NCBI GenBank assembly: GCA_964600235.1
Contig: CAZRIV010000005.1
Coordinates: forward strand, 62,001 to 126,000
Direction of reading: 5' to 3'
Origin: MWEI01 sp964600235
Lineage (GTDB): Bacteria > Desulfobacterota > Desulfomonilia > UBA1062
Length of the DNA: 64,000 nt
A model generated the notes under the pieces. The model did no database searches. It had not been told where the DNA came from and saw nothing but the letters and a program-made list of their open reading frames with translations. Below, one piece after another: positions 17,601-25,705 of this stretch (position 1 is its first letter; every line of letters begins with the position of its first letter). Position numbers and translations under genes: made by a program.

Positions 17601-19806
17601 GGTAGAGCTCCGTCTGGTCGGACCATGACAGGCTGAAGTCGTCCCTGCCTATGACCTCTTCGGTGGACGCCAGCCCGGCGTCCTTGGCGAACTGAGTGTT
17701 GCAGCCCATATACCTGGAGTCCTTGTCCTTCCAGAAGACCCGCACGGGGATTGTGTCCAGGACCAGGCGCAGCATCTGCCGCGACTCGCGCAGGGCCTCC
17801 TCGGAGCGTTTCCGGTCGGTGATGTCCAGGGCCGTGAACGTCACACCCGCGGAGAGGTCCCCCGGTACGATGGGCGTGGAGCTGAGAAGGATGTCTATAA
17901 TGGCGCCGTCCTTCCGTTTCCACCTGGTTTCCACGGTACCGGTGCCCTTCTCGCTGATCTGGCGGTATTTCTCCGTGCCGACATAATCATGGTCTTCCTG
18001 GGTGGGGTAGAGAATTCGGGCCGGCTTGCCGACGAGCTCTTCGCGGGCATAGCCTGTCATGGTGCAGATGCGCTCGTTCACCTCCTGCAGGACGCGGTCT
18101 GTCACGACCCCGATGCCCGTTGGCGCCACACGGAAGATGCTGTCCAGCTTTGCCTGCCGCTGCCTGATGGCCTCGTCTGCCTGCTTTCGTTTGGTTATAT
18201 CGCTTAGGACCCCGTCATAGGAGATGATGTCGCCGGTTTCGTTCCGGTGGACCACGGGCATGTTGGCGACCCAGCGCAAAGAGCCGTCCTTGTGATGAAT
18301 GCGGTGCTCGATGGGACCCTCGTGCTCATCGAGAATGACCCTGCTGAAATATTCCAGTACCCTCCGGCGGTCCTCCTCCACCACCATGGTGAACCAGAGG
18401 AACGGATCGGCATTGAATTCCTCCACCGTGTAGCCGGTCACCGCCTCGCATGCGGGGCTGTGATCCGTCATTACCGGCTTTCCCCCTTCTATGTGAACCG
18501 TGTAGATATAATCCGTCACGGCCGACGCGATCTTCCGGTAGCGCTCCTCGCTCTCCCGAAGGGCATCCTCCGCCATCTTGCGCGCAGTGATGTCCCTGAA
18601 CTCGGTCACCCTGACTATTTTGCCATGGTAACGGATATTCTTGCCCTGGATCTCAAGTGGATAGATTGTCCTGTCTTTCCGGATACCCTCCACATCGTAG
18701 GGTTGCTCGTACCCGCTCATGATATTCTGCATGACATGATCACGCCAGTCAGGTGCAATGAGATCCAGGCCATTCATGCCGATGAGTTCATCCGTCGAGT
18801 AACCGCTTATTGCAGCGAGGCCCTGGTTGCAGTCAAGGATTATCCCTTTGTCGTGAATACCAATACCGCCGAAAGAGGCTTCATGGAGGTAACGGAACCT
18901 CTCCTCGCTCTCCCTCAGGGCCTGCTCGGCCTGCTTCAGATCGGTGATGTCTCGCGCAATGGAGATGGCGTATTCTTTGCCTTCAATCACGATAGGGTTT
19001 GCTGAAAACAGCATGTCGCGGATCTGACCATCTCTCTGTTTGAGTCGAGCAGGAAAGCCTTTGACCGGCTTACCGGCAGAGAGTATTCCGAATAAACGCT
19101 CTCTTTCCCCGGGATCAGCCCAGATACCCATCTCATTGGCCGTCTTTCCTACAAGCTCATCACGCCTGTAGCCCGACCATGTTTCAAAGGCCCTGTTGGT
19201 GTCGATGATTACGCCGGTAGCGGATACGCTGATCATGACAGGATCGGGGTTATCATGGAAGGCGGTGAAGAATTTTTTCTCGGACAGCTGCAGCTGCACC
19301 TCGATCCGTTTCCGGTCCGTAATATCCCGTATGGTAACGAGATCAGCTTCCTGGCCATTAAACAAGACCTTCTGGCCAATGGTCTCGATCCATCGTGGTT
19401 CCTTCTGTTTGGAGACGACCCTGTACTGGGCAAAGACTCCGGCCTTCCCCTCCTTGACAAGCATGTGATTTTCCATGGCACGCTCGAGGTCTTCCGGGTG
19501 GAGGAACTGGGCCATGGTGAGACCTTTAGGATCCTTGCGGGGCCTCATGCCGGCTATCCGGTAAACGGCCTTGTTGGCGAACAGGATGTTGCCGCCCCAG
19601 TCAATGACGACAAGGCCGTCAAGCATATTGTCGGTAAGGGTTTCAAACAGGTCCGGGGCTTCCGTGAGGTGGGTCTGAGTCTTTTTCCTGTACGCAGCTG
19701 CCTTTTCCTCAGGGGCAGACATAGGAGGCTTCGCCTTCCCGGGCCCTTCCTTGCGGGCCTTTTCCACCCTCCTGTTCCCCTTGGTGTCGCCGCTCTTCAA
19801 ACTCAT
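14698..19806 (-). CDS. Ten-PAS hybrid sensor histidine kinase with C-terminal receiver
   Basis: This 1702-residue soluble-looking sensor has no convincing membrane segment. I count ten PAS/PAC repeats by their PAC ends of the form DIT-RK-AE, each followed by the linker LRESEERY/F. Then come a HisKA box (GVMAGGIAHDFNNLL, His at about residue 1332), a HATPase_c domain with DTGCGMDEET and GRGLGMAAVLGI, and a receiver domain (VLIADDDE; phosphoacceptor Asp in ILDLSMP at about residue 1633; Lys in IKKPYQL). The PAS array implies integration of several redox or ligand signals. Start 19806 was chosen over an upstream frame beginning at a weaker codon. The output is unknown: no separate DNA-binding partner is adjacent. 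Confidence 0.93.
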   Translation of the reverse strand: MSLKSGDTKGNRRVEKARKEGPGKAKPPMSAPEEKAAAYRKKTQTHLTEAPDLFETLTDNMLDGLVVIDWGGNILFANKAVYRIAGMRPRKDPKGLTMAQFLHPEDLERAMENHMLVKEGKAGVFAQYRVVSKQKEPRWIETIGQKVLFNGQEADLVTIRDITDRKRIEVQLQLSEKKFFTAFHDNPDPVMISVSATGVIIDTNRAFETWSGYRRDELVGKTANEMGIWADPGERERLFGILSAGKPVKGFPARLKQRDGQIRDMLFSANPIVIEGKEYAISIARDITDLKQAEQALRESEERFRYLHEASFGGIGIHDKGIILDCNQGLAAISGYSTDELIGMNGLDLIAPDWRDHVMQNIMSGYEQPYDVEGIRKDRTIYPLEIQGKNIRYHGKIVRVTEFRDITARKMAEDALRESEERYRKIASAVTDYIYTVHIEGGKPVMTDHSPACEAVTGYTVEEFNADPFLWFTMVVEEDRRRVLEYFSRVILDEHEGPIEHRIHHKDGSLRWVANMPVVHRNETGDIISYDGVLSDITKRKQADEAIRQRQAKLDSIFRVAPTGIGVVTDRVLQEVNERICTMTGYAREELVGKPARILYPTQEDHDYVGTEKYRQISEKGTGTVETRWKRKDGAIIDILLSSTPIVPGDLSAGVTFTALDITDRKRSEEALRESRQMLRLVLDTIPVRVFWKDKDSRYMGCNTQFAKDAGLASTEEVIGRDDFSLSWSDQTELYREYDRSVISTGESKLNYVQPETRADGSQVWLRTSKVPLLDAGGEVEGVLGIYEDITESKRSEEALKESEERYRLMAELTGKVVYDYDVSTGRITWHGAISQLTGYTPGEFDTIDFKRFNAMIHPEDRAGTMSTLDAALGECGGYTAEYRLRRKDGAYIYVEDHGVFLCGDGLGATRMLGSFGDITKRKKAEEAMRESEERYHSLFDNSHAVMLLINPDTGSIVDANHAACIYYGYTKQELTVKNISEINTLDPEDILKEMQRAKEHDQRSFFFRHRLSDGDIRDVEVFSGPVRISGQTLLCSIVHDTTERKKAEAALRDSEERFRGITNNLPGGVFQFYARKNGEMGLYYVSDFATELLGLGTDPQKVYNKFIKGIAEEDRERFLASIVEAVRTVSRWDCEARFIRPTGQEMYIRGISQPTPLADEIIFNGVLLDITDRRRAEDALKENEERFRSLIQSSLDIIVILDENGLITYESPSMEQVLKYPPGEMIGNNPLDFIHPEDVETVVSALGEVFEDVNRGIPTEFRFKRADGIWIYLEAIGNNLIDYPGINGVVITARDITERKRSEEERIDMERRMLHAQKLESLGVMAGGIAHDFNNLLMAILGNLDLARIDLSPVSRSRPFIDQALVAARRAADLTNQMLAYSGKGRFDLKPFDLSELVQEMAHLLKASISKTVTLNLQMDSGLPSIIADPSQIQQIIMNLIVNASEAIGEHPGVVTITTGALVCDEDYLQASRLKEKPAPGVFVFFEVRDTGCGMDEETKDRLFDPFFTTKFTGRGLGMAAVLGIVSGHKGAIMVESEPGEGTALRVLFPAMDGRKALKSDKQAASADDSRAEETAPTPGAVLIADDDEMVLNLCKTMVERIGYKVLVASDGDEAVKIFRERETEIVCAILDLSMPKLDGMATFDELRRIRPDIKVILSSGYDEQETTQRFLGRGLAGFIKKPYQLSSLRGELMRVIRETL

Positions 19807-19942
19807 CCAGGGCAAACCTCTTCCATATATTATCTGGCATAACAAAGCAGTATGTTATGTAATAAGTACAAAGAGATAAGGAGTCAATGGAAGAAAAGAA
19901 ATTTAAATTTCAGATACCTCATAAAATCATAACAGGAATCTT

Positions 19943-21322
19943 TCAATTCGTACCCGGCTCGGGGGAAACCTCTCTTACCGTGCCGAGACGCATGATGAAC
20001 GGGCCCTTTTTCGTGCCCTCGCCGAGAATCAGGCTGCTCACGACCACCTTGCTGATGGGGACGAGCCTTTCCTCTTCCGGGGCAGGTTCGGTATAGGCGT
20101 AAAGGTCGTGTATGGCATATGGTTCCCCCTCGATGGAGCCGAGATAGAGCATGATGTGCCCGGGAAACTGAAGCGTGGTGATCCCGCCCATGGCCTCCCC
20201 CGAGATCTTATTGCGCCGTTCGTCGAGCGGATGCGACCTGGTGAACGTCGCAATGAGCCTGCCCACCTTGCCCTGCTGGGCGGAATTCCGGGGCAACACT
20301 ATCCCCATGGTGGCAAAGACCTGCTGGACAAAGCGGGAGCAATCCTGTTCGCCATGCATGCCGCCCCACCCGTAAGGTGCGTTGAGCAGTTTGAAGGCCT
20401 GGGTTATGGCTGTCCGCGGGGTGTAGGCGAAATATCCCGAGTGGACGTCCGCTGCCGGAACGTACGCTGCCTCGAAGGAACACCATCCATCCTCCTTACG
20501 GACCGGGACGAGGACCTGGGTACTCGAGGTTTCACACTGTTCCAGGAACGGAAGCCGGCATCCCATCTGAACATAGGTGAGGTGCTGTGTGAGGCGGGAA
20601 TCCAGGTAAAGATCCGCCTTGGCCCCGGAGGCGATCACGAAAGGAGCGTATGCCTCGAACCAGGCCATCTCCTCTGCGGTGCAGAATGCAACTTTCTCTG
20701 CGAGCACCCAGCCCTCTGAATCGGGTGATATGACGTACACCCACCTGTTGTCGGTGCTCTGTGTAAGGACCAGCACGGGCGTTGCAGTGTCAAGGGCGTT
20801 ATTCTGGAGCCTGTCGATGGAGGTATCCGTCGCGCTCCGGTAAAAGGGTTTTTCCGTCGGGAGCAGACGCTGGTCGGCTGGCATCACCACGTATGCCCAC
20901 TGGGCGGTGATGGTGTCCGGGATCCGACCAAGTCCCATGAGGGCCTCCATGCCTGCACCGTACCCCTTCTTCATCACAAGCCCTGCGCTGTCCACATAAC
21001 CCTGGTTCTGCTCGAGCATCTGTTTGAGGGAACCTGCCAGAGACCGCCCGTTACGGGAGACGGATATCTTCGTGATATCACGCACGGCCCTGGTCTTGGT
21101 CACGATATATTCATTGAAGCCCGCGATGTCCTCCTCGTTCATGACAAGGGCATCCGGATCCTGGTGGCGGCCGATCCAGAAACCTGCGGTGTTCATCTCG
21201 GGACGTGTGCCCGGGGCGAGTGCGGGGACGCTGTAGTAGGTGTATTTATAGACGACCTTCGGCTGGCATGCCCCCAGGAGCGAGAGAATGACTATCATCC
21301 CGAGACAAACCTTATACCTCAT
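19943..21322 (-). CDS. SH3-domain NlpC/P60 peptidase lipoprotein
   Basis: A 459-residue lipoprotein starting MRYKVCLGMIVILSLLGAC, with the lipobox LLGAC; GAGGAGATCA directly before this ATG made it the preferred start over three upstream codons. The middle region contains bacterial SH3-type segments (PVLVLTQSTDNRWVYVISPDSEGWV). The C-terminus is an NlpC/P60 cysteine peptidase: YGWGGMHGEQDCSRFVQ with catalytic Cys at about residue 328, and His in FPGHIMLYLG. Such enzymes cut gamma-D-Glu-diaminopimelate bonds in the peptidoglycan stem, at the outer-membrane inner face or periplasm. The gene appears monocistronic. Confidence 0.9.
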   Translation of the reverse strand: MRYKVCLGMIVILSLLGACQPKVVYKYTYYSVPALAPGTRPEMNTAGFWIGRHQDPDALVMNEEDIAGFNEYIVTKTRAVRDITKISVSRNGRSLAGSLKQMLEQNQGYVDSAGLVMKKGYGAGMEALMGLGRIPDTITAQWAYVVMPADQRLLPTEKPFYRSATDTSIDRLQNNALDTATPVLVLTQSTDNRWVYVISPDSEGWVLAEKVAFCTAEEMAWFEAYAPFVIASGAKADLYLDSRLTQHLTYVQMGCRLPFLEQCETSSTQVLVPVRKEDGWCSFEAAYVPAADVHSGYFAYTPRTAITQAFKLLNAPYGWGGMHGEQDCSRFVQQVFATMGIVLPRNSAQQGKVGRLIATFTRSHPLDERRNKISGEAMGGITTLQFPGHIMLYLGSIEGEPYAIHDLYAYTEPAPEEERLVPISKVVVSSLILGEGTKKGPFIMRLGTVREVSPEPGTN

Positions 21323-21421
21323 TGATCTCCTCATGCTCATGGCCGGCACCGTGCAGTCCTGTCGGTATTATACGGCATCGGCACTGATAATGGAACTGCC
21401 TGATAAAAGAATGAGGGGCGC

Positions 21422-23056
21422 TCAGTCGGTAAAACCCGGCGGGAGGGATCCATCAGGTATCCCCGATGAGCCGCCGCTTCCTTCCTTGCCTGCCTGCTTC
21501 GGCTCAATGGAAATGCCAAGCTGCCTGCTCGTCTCCCTGTATGACCCGCTCTCCAGCCGCACGGCATCCATGGGTTCTACAACGATGGCGGAGCGTGCCT
21601 GCACCGGGCAGTAATATTCACAGAACCCGCACCCATTGCATCTGCTCTCCTCCACAAAAGGCACGGCAACCCCGGCGCCCTCGCTGCGTTGCAGGCTGAT
21701 TGCGCCGTAGGGGCATACCTCATCACATATGAGACATGCCTTGCCCTGTTCCCAGGCAATGCACCGCTGACGCATGATGGTTGCGGTCCCTACCTTGGCA
21801 TATCTCTTCTCTTCCAGAGGCAGCGGCCTGATGGCCCCGGTGGGGCACACATGCCCGCAGGCATTGCATGCCGGGTCGCAGGGGCCTCTTCGTGCCACGA
21901 GAACCGGGGTGAAGATCCCGGTGATGCCGGCTGAAAGGCCTGCGGGCTGCAGGGTGTTGGTGGGACATGCCTTCATGCACTGGCCGCACCCTACACACTT
22001 TTCCAGAAAGGAGCACTCGGGCAGGGCGCCCGGAGGCCTTATGAGCGCCGGGGCCATGATCCTGCCCGGACCGCCTTCGCATGCCCTTCCTGTAAGCCCG
22101 GCACGGACCATCAGGGCCGAGGCGAAACCTGCCAGGCCGGCAAGGACGAGGGCCCTTCTGCCGCTGGAAAAACCCGCAGCGCGTCCGGATACTACCCCCT
22201 TGGCACGGATGAAGCTCACCGCACCTTCAGGACAGATATCCGAGCACCTGCGGCACACGATACATTCGGCATGGTCCGTGATATGCGGGTCTTCGTGGAT
22301 GGCCTCCATGGGGCACGCTTTCCTGCAGAGCCCGCAGGAGGTGCATTCTGCGCTCACCTGCCGCCTGATAAAAAGAGGCCGCCAGGCCATAAGTGCAAGG
22401 ATCGCCCCGGCAGGGCACAGGTAGCGGCACCAGAAACGCGGCGCCCACAGGGCCAGGGCGAATATTCCCGCAGGCAGGGCAAAGATGGGCCACTGAAGGC
22501 CGAACACCGGGTTTATGAAGTCAGCATAGGCAAGGGAGGCAATGTCAATCCTCCCGGCAAGCGGCCTGAGGACGGTTAAGCCGGCATCCGCCACGAGCGT
22601 GAGCACAGGGTGGACCACCAGGGCGAAAAACCGCGTGATGATGGGTATGGGAGCCCCATAAGCGGCAAGAGATACCTTCAGCAGGGCTGAGGTGAGGATA
22701 AAGATCAGCACGAGGTATTTCAGCAGCTTGTATTTCTTCTGTGGTGGTGTCCTTTTTGCCCCTGCCCCGGCTGGACCCCTGATCACCCTGTCCGTAACAT
22801 CGATGGTGGTCCCCAGGGGACAGAGAATGGAACAGAAAAACCTGCCGGCCGCCATGGTGAGGACCATGAGGATGATGCCTGGCAGAAGTGTCCTTATGAA
22901 ATCAAGGGATCCGATCATGGCGGCAACCACGACAAGCGGGTCCATGCGGACAAAGAGATCAACAGGCACCGGGAATACCAGCGGAAAGGCTGCGTAGAAG
23001 AGCAATATCATGAAAAAGAAGAAACTTGCAGCCTGTATGACCCTCCTGATATTCAT
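21422..23056 (-). CDS. NapH-like membrane polyferredoxin
   Basis: A 544-residue membrane iron-sulfur protein. An N-terminal NapH/CcoG-like membrane part has about five to six helices and the signature FFCSILCPLGTTID, repeated as FWCRYLCPAGAIL. It is followed by several ferredoxin modules: CTSCGLCRKACP, CIVCRRCSDICP, CVGCGQCMKACP, CNACGHVCP, CLICDEVCP and CNGCGFCEYYCP. It probably relays electrons from the quinone pool to a periplasmic or cytoplasmic partner. The DUF362 gene ends immediately before its ATG (TAG 23057-23059, ATG 23056), so both form one operon. The specific electron acceptor is unknown. Confidence 0.9.
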   Translation of the reverse strand: MNIRRVIQAASFFFFMILLFYAAFPLVFPVPVDLFVRMDPLVVVAAMIGSLDFIRTLLPGIILMVLTMAAGRFFCSILCPLGTTIDVTDRVIRGPAGAGAKRTPPQKKYKLLKYLVLIFILTSALLKVSLAAYGAPIPIITRFFALVVHPVLTLVADAGLTVLRPLAGRIDIASLAYADFINPVFGLQWPIFALPAGIFALALWAPRFWCRYLCPAGAILALMAWRPLFIRRQVSAECTSCGLCRKACPMEAIHEDPHITDHAECIVCRRCSDICPEGAVSFIRAKGVVSGRAAGFSSGRRALVLAGLAGFASALMVRAGLTGRACEGGPGRIMAPALIRPPGALPECSFLEKCVGCGQCMKACPTNTLQPAGLSAGITGIFTPVLVARRGPCDPACNACGHVCPTGAIRPLPLEEKRYAKVGTATIMRQRCIAWEQGKACLICDEVCPYGAISLQRSEGAGVAVPFVEESRCNGCGFCEYYCPVQARSAIVVEPMDAVRLESGSYRETSRQLGISIEPKQAGKEGSGGSSGIPDGSLPPGFTD

Positions 23057-24031
23057 CTAGAGAACGACTTTCCTCGTTTTGAGGTTCCCGATGTCCATGC
23101 GCCCGATGCCGCGCTCATGGGCAAGCCTGATATGCTTCACCTGGCGCGGCTCCATCTTTCTGCCATACCATTCGAACATCGCCACTGCAGAGGCGTCCGC
23201 CGCGACCATGTCCCTGGAGGCAATGACGGTGCGCGGGGTTATGACCTTACCGGGTCCGCCCGGGCCGTTGGTGGTGAGAACCCTGGTGGCGTCGATGAGG
23301 ACCAGTCGCGGCCTGAGGATGGTGCACAGGTCCACAATGGACTCATGGAGGTTGTAGCGCCAGTGCATGACCGACCGGTTCAGGACAAGCCCCATCATAC
23401 CCTTCAGGGAAAGGCTCACCCCCGTGCTCCCGTGGGACTTTGCAACCGGGGCCGCTATGAGGACCTCGGAATCCAGGACCTCTTTCATGACATCGGTCTC
23501 TTTCAATGAAGCCCCTTTTGCTATCTTCACCTCTTGGTAAAAATCCTCCCTGTCCAGGGCATGCACGATGTCGTTGCCGAAGATGCGGCATGATTCCCGT
23601 ACTCCCTGGATGCACTTCTCGGTGGGCCTTAACGGGTGATCAAGCACCCTGACCCTTGATGCGCCCGCCTCCCTGCACATGGCAACGAGCTCGCGGATAA
23701 CCTCGGGATGGGTGCTTGTGGCATCCTGCACAGGACCGTCAAAACTCATGTTGGGCTTGATCACCACCTTCTCGCCGGGTTTTACGAATGCCTTCATCCC
23801 GCCTAAAAGGTTTACCGCCTCACGTACCGCCGCAGCAGGGCTGCCCACGGCCATGCCTATATCCGGCATGGCTCCGCCATAAAGCCGGCGCGGTGTGACG
23901 AGTCCTGAAGAGGCAGCGGTGAGGAAAAACGCCCCCTTTGCCTGATAGCGCAGGAACTCCCTCCGGTTGAGCTTCCTTCCCAGGGCCTTTTCCATCCGTT
24001 CAAGGAACCCTTCCATGAGACTGCTGCCCAT
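23057..24031 (-). CDS. DUF362 protein with twin-arginine signal
   Basis: A 324-residue DUF362 protein. The N-terminus has NRREFLRYQAKGAFFLTAASSG, which looks like a twin-arginine export signal, so the protein is probably folded with a cofactor and sent to the periplasm. The DUF362 core shows GEKVVIKPNMS, then IAAPVAKSHGSTGVSLSLKGMMG. DUF362 proteins often accompany ferredoxin-type modules, and here the next gene is a polyferredoxin. A very good Shine-Dalgarno (AAGGAGG) stands before the ATG. The biochemical role is unknown. Confidence 0.86.
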   Translation of the reverse strand: MGSSLMEGFLERMEKALGRKLNRREFLRYQAKGAFFLTAASSGLVTPRRLYGGAMPDIGMAVGSPAAAVREAVNLLGGMKAFVKPGEKVVIKPNMSFDGPVQDATSTHPEVIRELVAMCREAGASRVRVLDHPLRPTEKCIQGVRESCRIFGNDIVHALDREDFYQEVKIAKGASLKETDVMKEVLDSEVLIAAPVAKSHGSTGVSLSLKGMMGLVLNRSVMHWRYNLHESIVDLCTILRPRLVLIDATRVLTTNGPGGPGKVITPRTVIASRDMVAADASAVAMFEWYGRKMEPRQVKHIRLAHERGIGRMDIGNLKTRKVVL

Positions 24032-24167
24032 TGGAACCTCCTTAAAGCTTATGGGGCTTTTCAGATAATATAGTACGGTCCTCGGGGGTGAAAAGGAAGA
24101 TCATGAAAATTGCCTTGCAGTTCACCCCGATATGCTATTTAATCCGTTTCAGGAGGAATCAGATCTC

Positions 24168-25082
24168 ATGAACCGATTGATATCCTGTGTCGTGGCCTGC
24201 ATCTGCCTGTCCATGATCTTCTGTACCCCGGTGTTTGCGAATAAAATCCTCAAGGTGGCGATCAACCCCAACTGGCCCCCAATGGAGATGAAGGACAAAA
24301 AGGGCAAGGTCAGCGGGTATGAGATCGACCTCATAAAGGCCATGGGAGAGGCGGCCGGATTTCAGGTCAAGTTCGTCGAGGTGCCATGGAAAGACATCCT
24401 GAGCGGCCTTGACAAGGGGAAGTATGATGCCGTCCTTGCATCGGTAAGCATAACCGAGGGCAGGAAGGAAAAATACGATTTTTCCGACCCCTATTTCACC
24501 TCGGAGCAGATCTTCGTGGTTCCCAGGGCCAAGGTGGAAGAACCGCTGAGGGGGAAGACCATCGCCGCCTTTAAGCTGACGACCGGGGCAGAGGCCTTGA
24601 GACTGTATCAGAAGGTCAGTATCTGCTTCTATACGGTCGAAGAGACCGAGAAGGCCTTCCAGGATCTGTCCAAGGGTTTTATTCAGGGAGTCCTCTGTGA
24701 CTCGCCCGTGGCGCTTGATTATGCCGTAAACAACAAATCGTACAGGGATAAGTTCGCTACGACATTCGGAGTAATGCCCGACGGCGTGCAGGTACCGAAA
24801 GAATGCTACGGCATCGCGGTGAAGAAGGGTAATTTCGAGACCCTCGGCCTCATCAACCAGGCCCTTCAGGCAGTGAAGGATACGGGTGCTGAAGGAGCGA
24901 TCCGAGACAGGTGGATACCATCTTCCGCGTTGACCGTCAGGCCCGAATCACATGGTCAGGGAAAGGTCTCTTTGAATGAACCTGCTTCTCAGAAACCGCC
25001 GTTGGATCTGAATGCGGGTCCCGGTCTGCCTGAACGGAATATCATTCCTCTGGATAAACCGGACGGCCCCAAGGCCCCTTGA
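24168..25082 (+). CDS. Orphan periplasmic solute-binding protein (SBP_bac_3 family)
   Basis: A 304-residue exported protein from ATG 24168 (AGGAGG at 24151-24156). The signal peptide is MNRLISCVVACICLSMIFCTPVFA. The rest is a type-3 extracellular solute-binding domain: KVAINPNWPPMEMKDKKGKVSGYEIDLIKAMGE is the standard opening, followed by ASVSITEGRKEKYDFSDPYF. Such proteins normally bind polar amino acids for ABC uptake or serve as sensor modules. No permease or ATPase gene is nearby. About 50 residues at the C-terminus are proline- and glycine-rich and likely disordered, an unusual tail for this family. Confidence 0.85.
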   Translation: MNRLISCVVACICLSMIFCTPVFANKILKVAINPNWPPMEMKDKKGKVSGYEIDLIKAMGEAAGFQVKFVEVPWKDILSGLDKGKYDAVLASVSITEGRKEKYDFSDPYFTSEQIFVVPRAKVEEPLRGKTIAAFKLTTGAEALRLYQKVSICFYTVEETEKAFQDLSKGFIQGVLCDSPVALDYAVNNKSYRDKFATTFGVMPDGVQVPKECYGIAVKKGNFETLGLINQALQAVKDTGAEGAIRDRWIPSSALTVRPESHGQGKVSLNEPASQKPPLDLNAGPGLPERNIIPLDKPDGPKAP

Positions 25083-25135
25083 GTATTGAACCGCATTCCA
25101 GGTAGCTGATTCCTTCGATCGGGCACCTTCGATGT

Positions 25136-25705
25136 TTACGCCCTCATGGCATCCAGGAACCTGCCCATCTCATCATCACTCATGCCGGCCTCTTCCACCC
25201 CGAGTTCCTTCGCGAGCGCCGCGAAGCTCCTCGTGCCGTGCTCTTCCGGTGCGGCCGAGGGACAGATCTCTTCCACACAGATATCCGGGTCATCCTCCGA
25301 GCCGAGTATGATATATTGAAAAAGCCTGACCTCGGCCTTCAGGCCATGCCCCAGTATGGAGCTGATCTCCGGAGGAAAGGACGGGGAGAGGATCATGAGC
25401 CTGGTGGGCAGACCAAGGTCCACCTCGCCCGGCTGGTAGACCCTGGCCAGGAACTCGCGGTTCTCGAGATACCACCGGTACCCGGTCAGGGCCCCAAGCA
25501 GTGCATCGCCGAGCCTGCCCGTATTTATGGTGACGAGATAGACGGCATCCCTGCCGCCGGCCAGGATATCGATGCTCCCGGTGAAGGAGTTCCCGATCCG
25601 GTACTCCACGATCTTCAATCCCAGCCCTTCCTTGAGCCACCCGGCGCACATCCTGATGATATGGGCCGTGTCGGCGATGTTTACAGGTTTCAGCATCCGC
25701 ATCAT
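25136..25705 (-). CDS. Third gene of the ParA-CBM48 operon; possible nuclease-fold protein
   Basis: A 189-residue cytosolic protein that I cannot place in a named family. The segment IVEYRIGNSFTGSIDILAGG...AVYLVTINTG resembles the beta-strand core of PD-(D/E)XK-type folds (G-x-D-I-L-A, then V-x-x-I-N), but the usual acidic-K pair is not intact, so catalysis is doubtful. Later comes ALTGYRWYLENREFLARVY and an acidic C-terminal region. Its ATG overlaps the TGA of the degenerate MinD-like gene (ATGA, 25702-25705), so it is translated with the ParA operon. Most likely a structural or adaptor partner of that system. Fold assignment is inference. Confidence 0.6.
   Translation of the reverse strand: MMRMLKPVNIADTAHIIRMCAGWLKEGLGLKIVEYRIGNSFTGSIDILAGGRDAVYLVTINTGRLGDALLGALTGYRWYLENREFLARVYQPGEVDLGLPTRLMILSPSFPPEISSILGHGLKAEVRLFQYIILGSEDDPDICVEEICPSAAPEEHGTRSFAALAKELGVEEAGMSDDEMGRFLDAMRA

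Noticed and set aside
19887..20096. Plus-strand frame MEEKKFKFQIPHK... with AAGGAG upstream
   Set aside because: Most of it is antisense to the 3' end of the NlpC/P60 gene and its later part looks like shadow sequence; only the first 19 codons lie in the gap. Kept as a weak possibility only.
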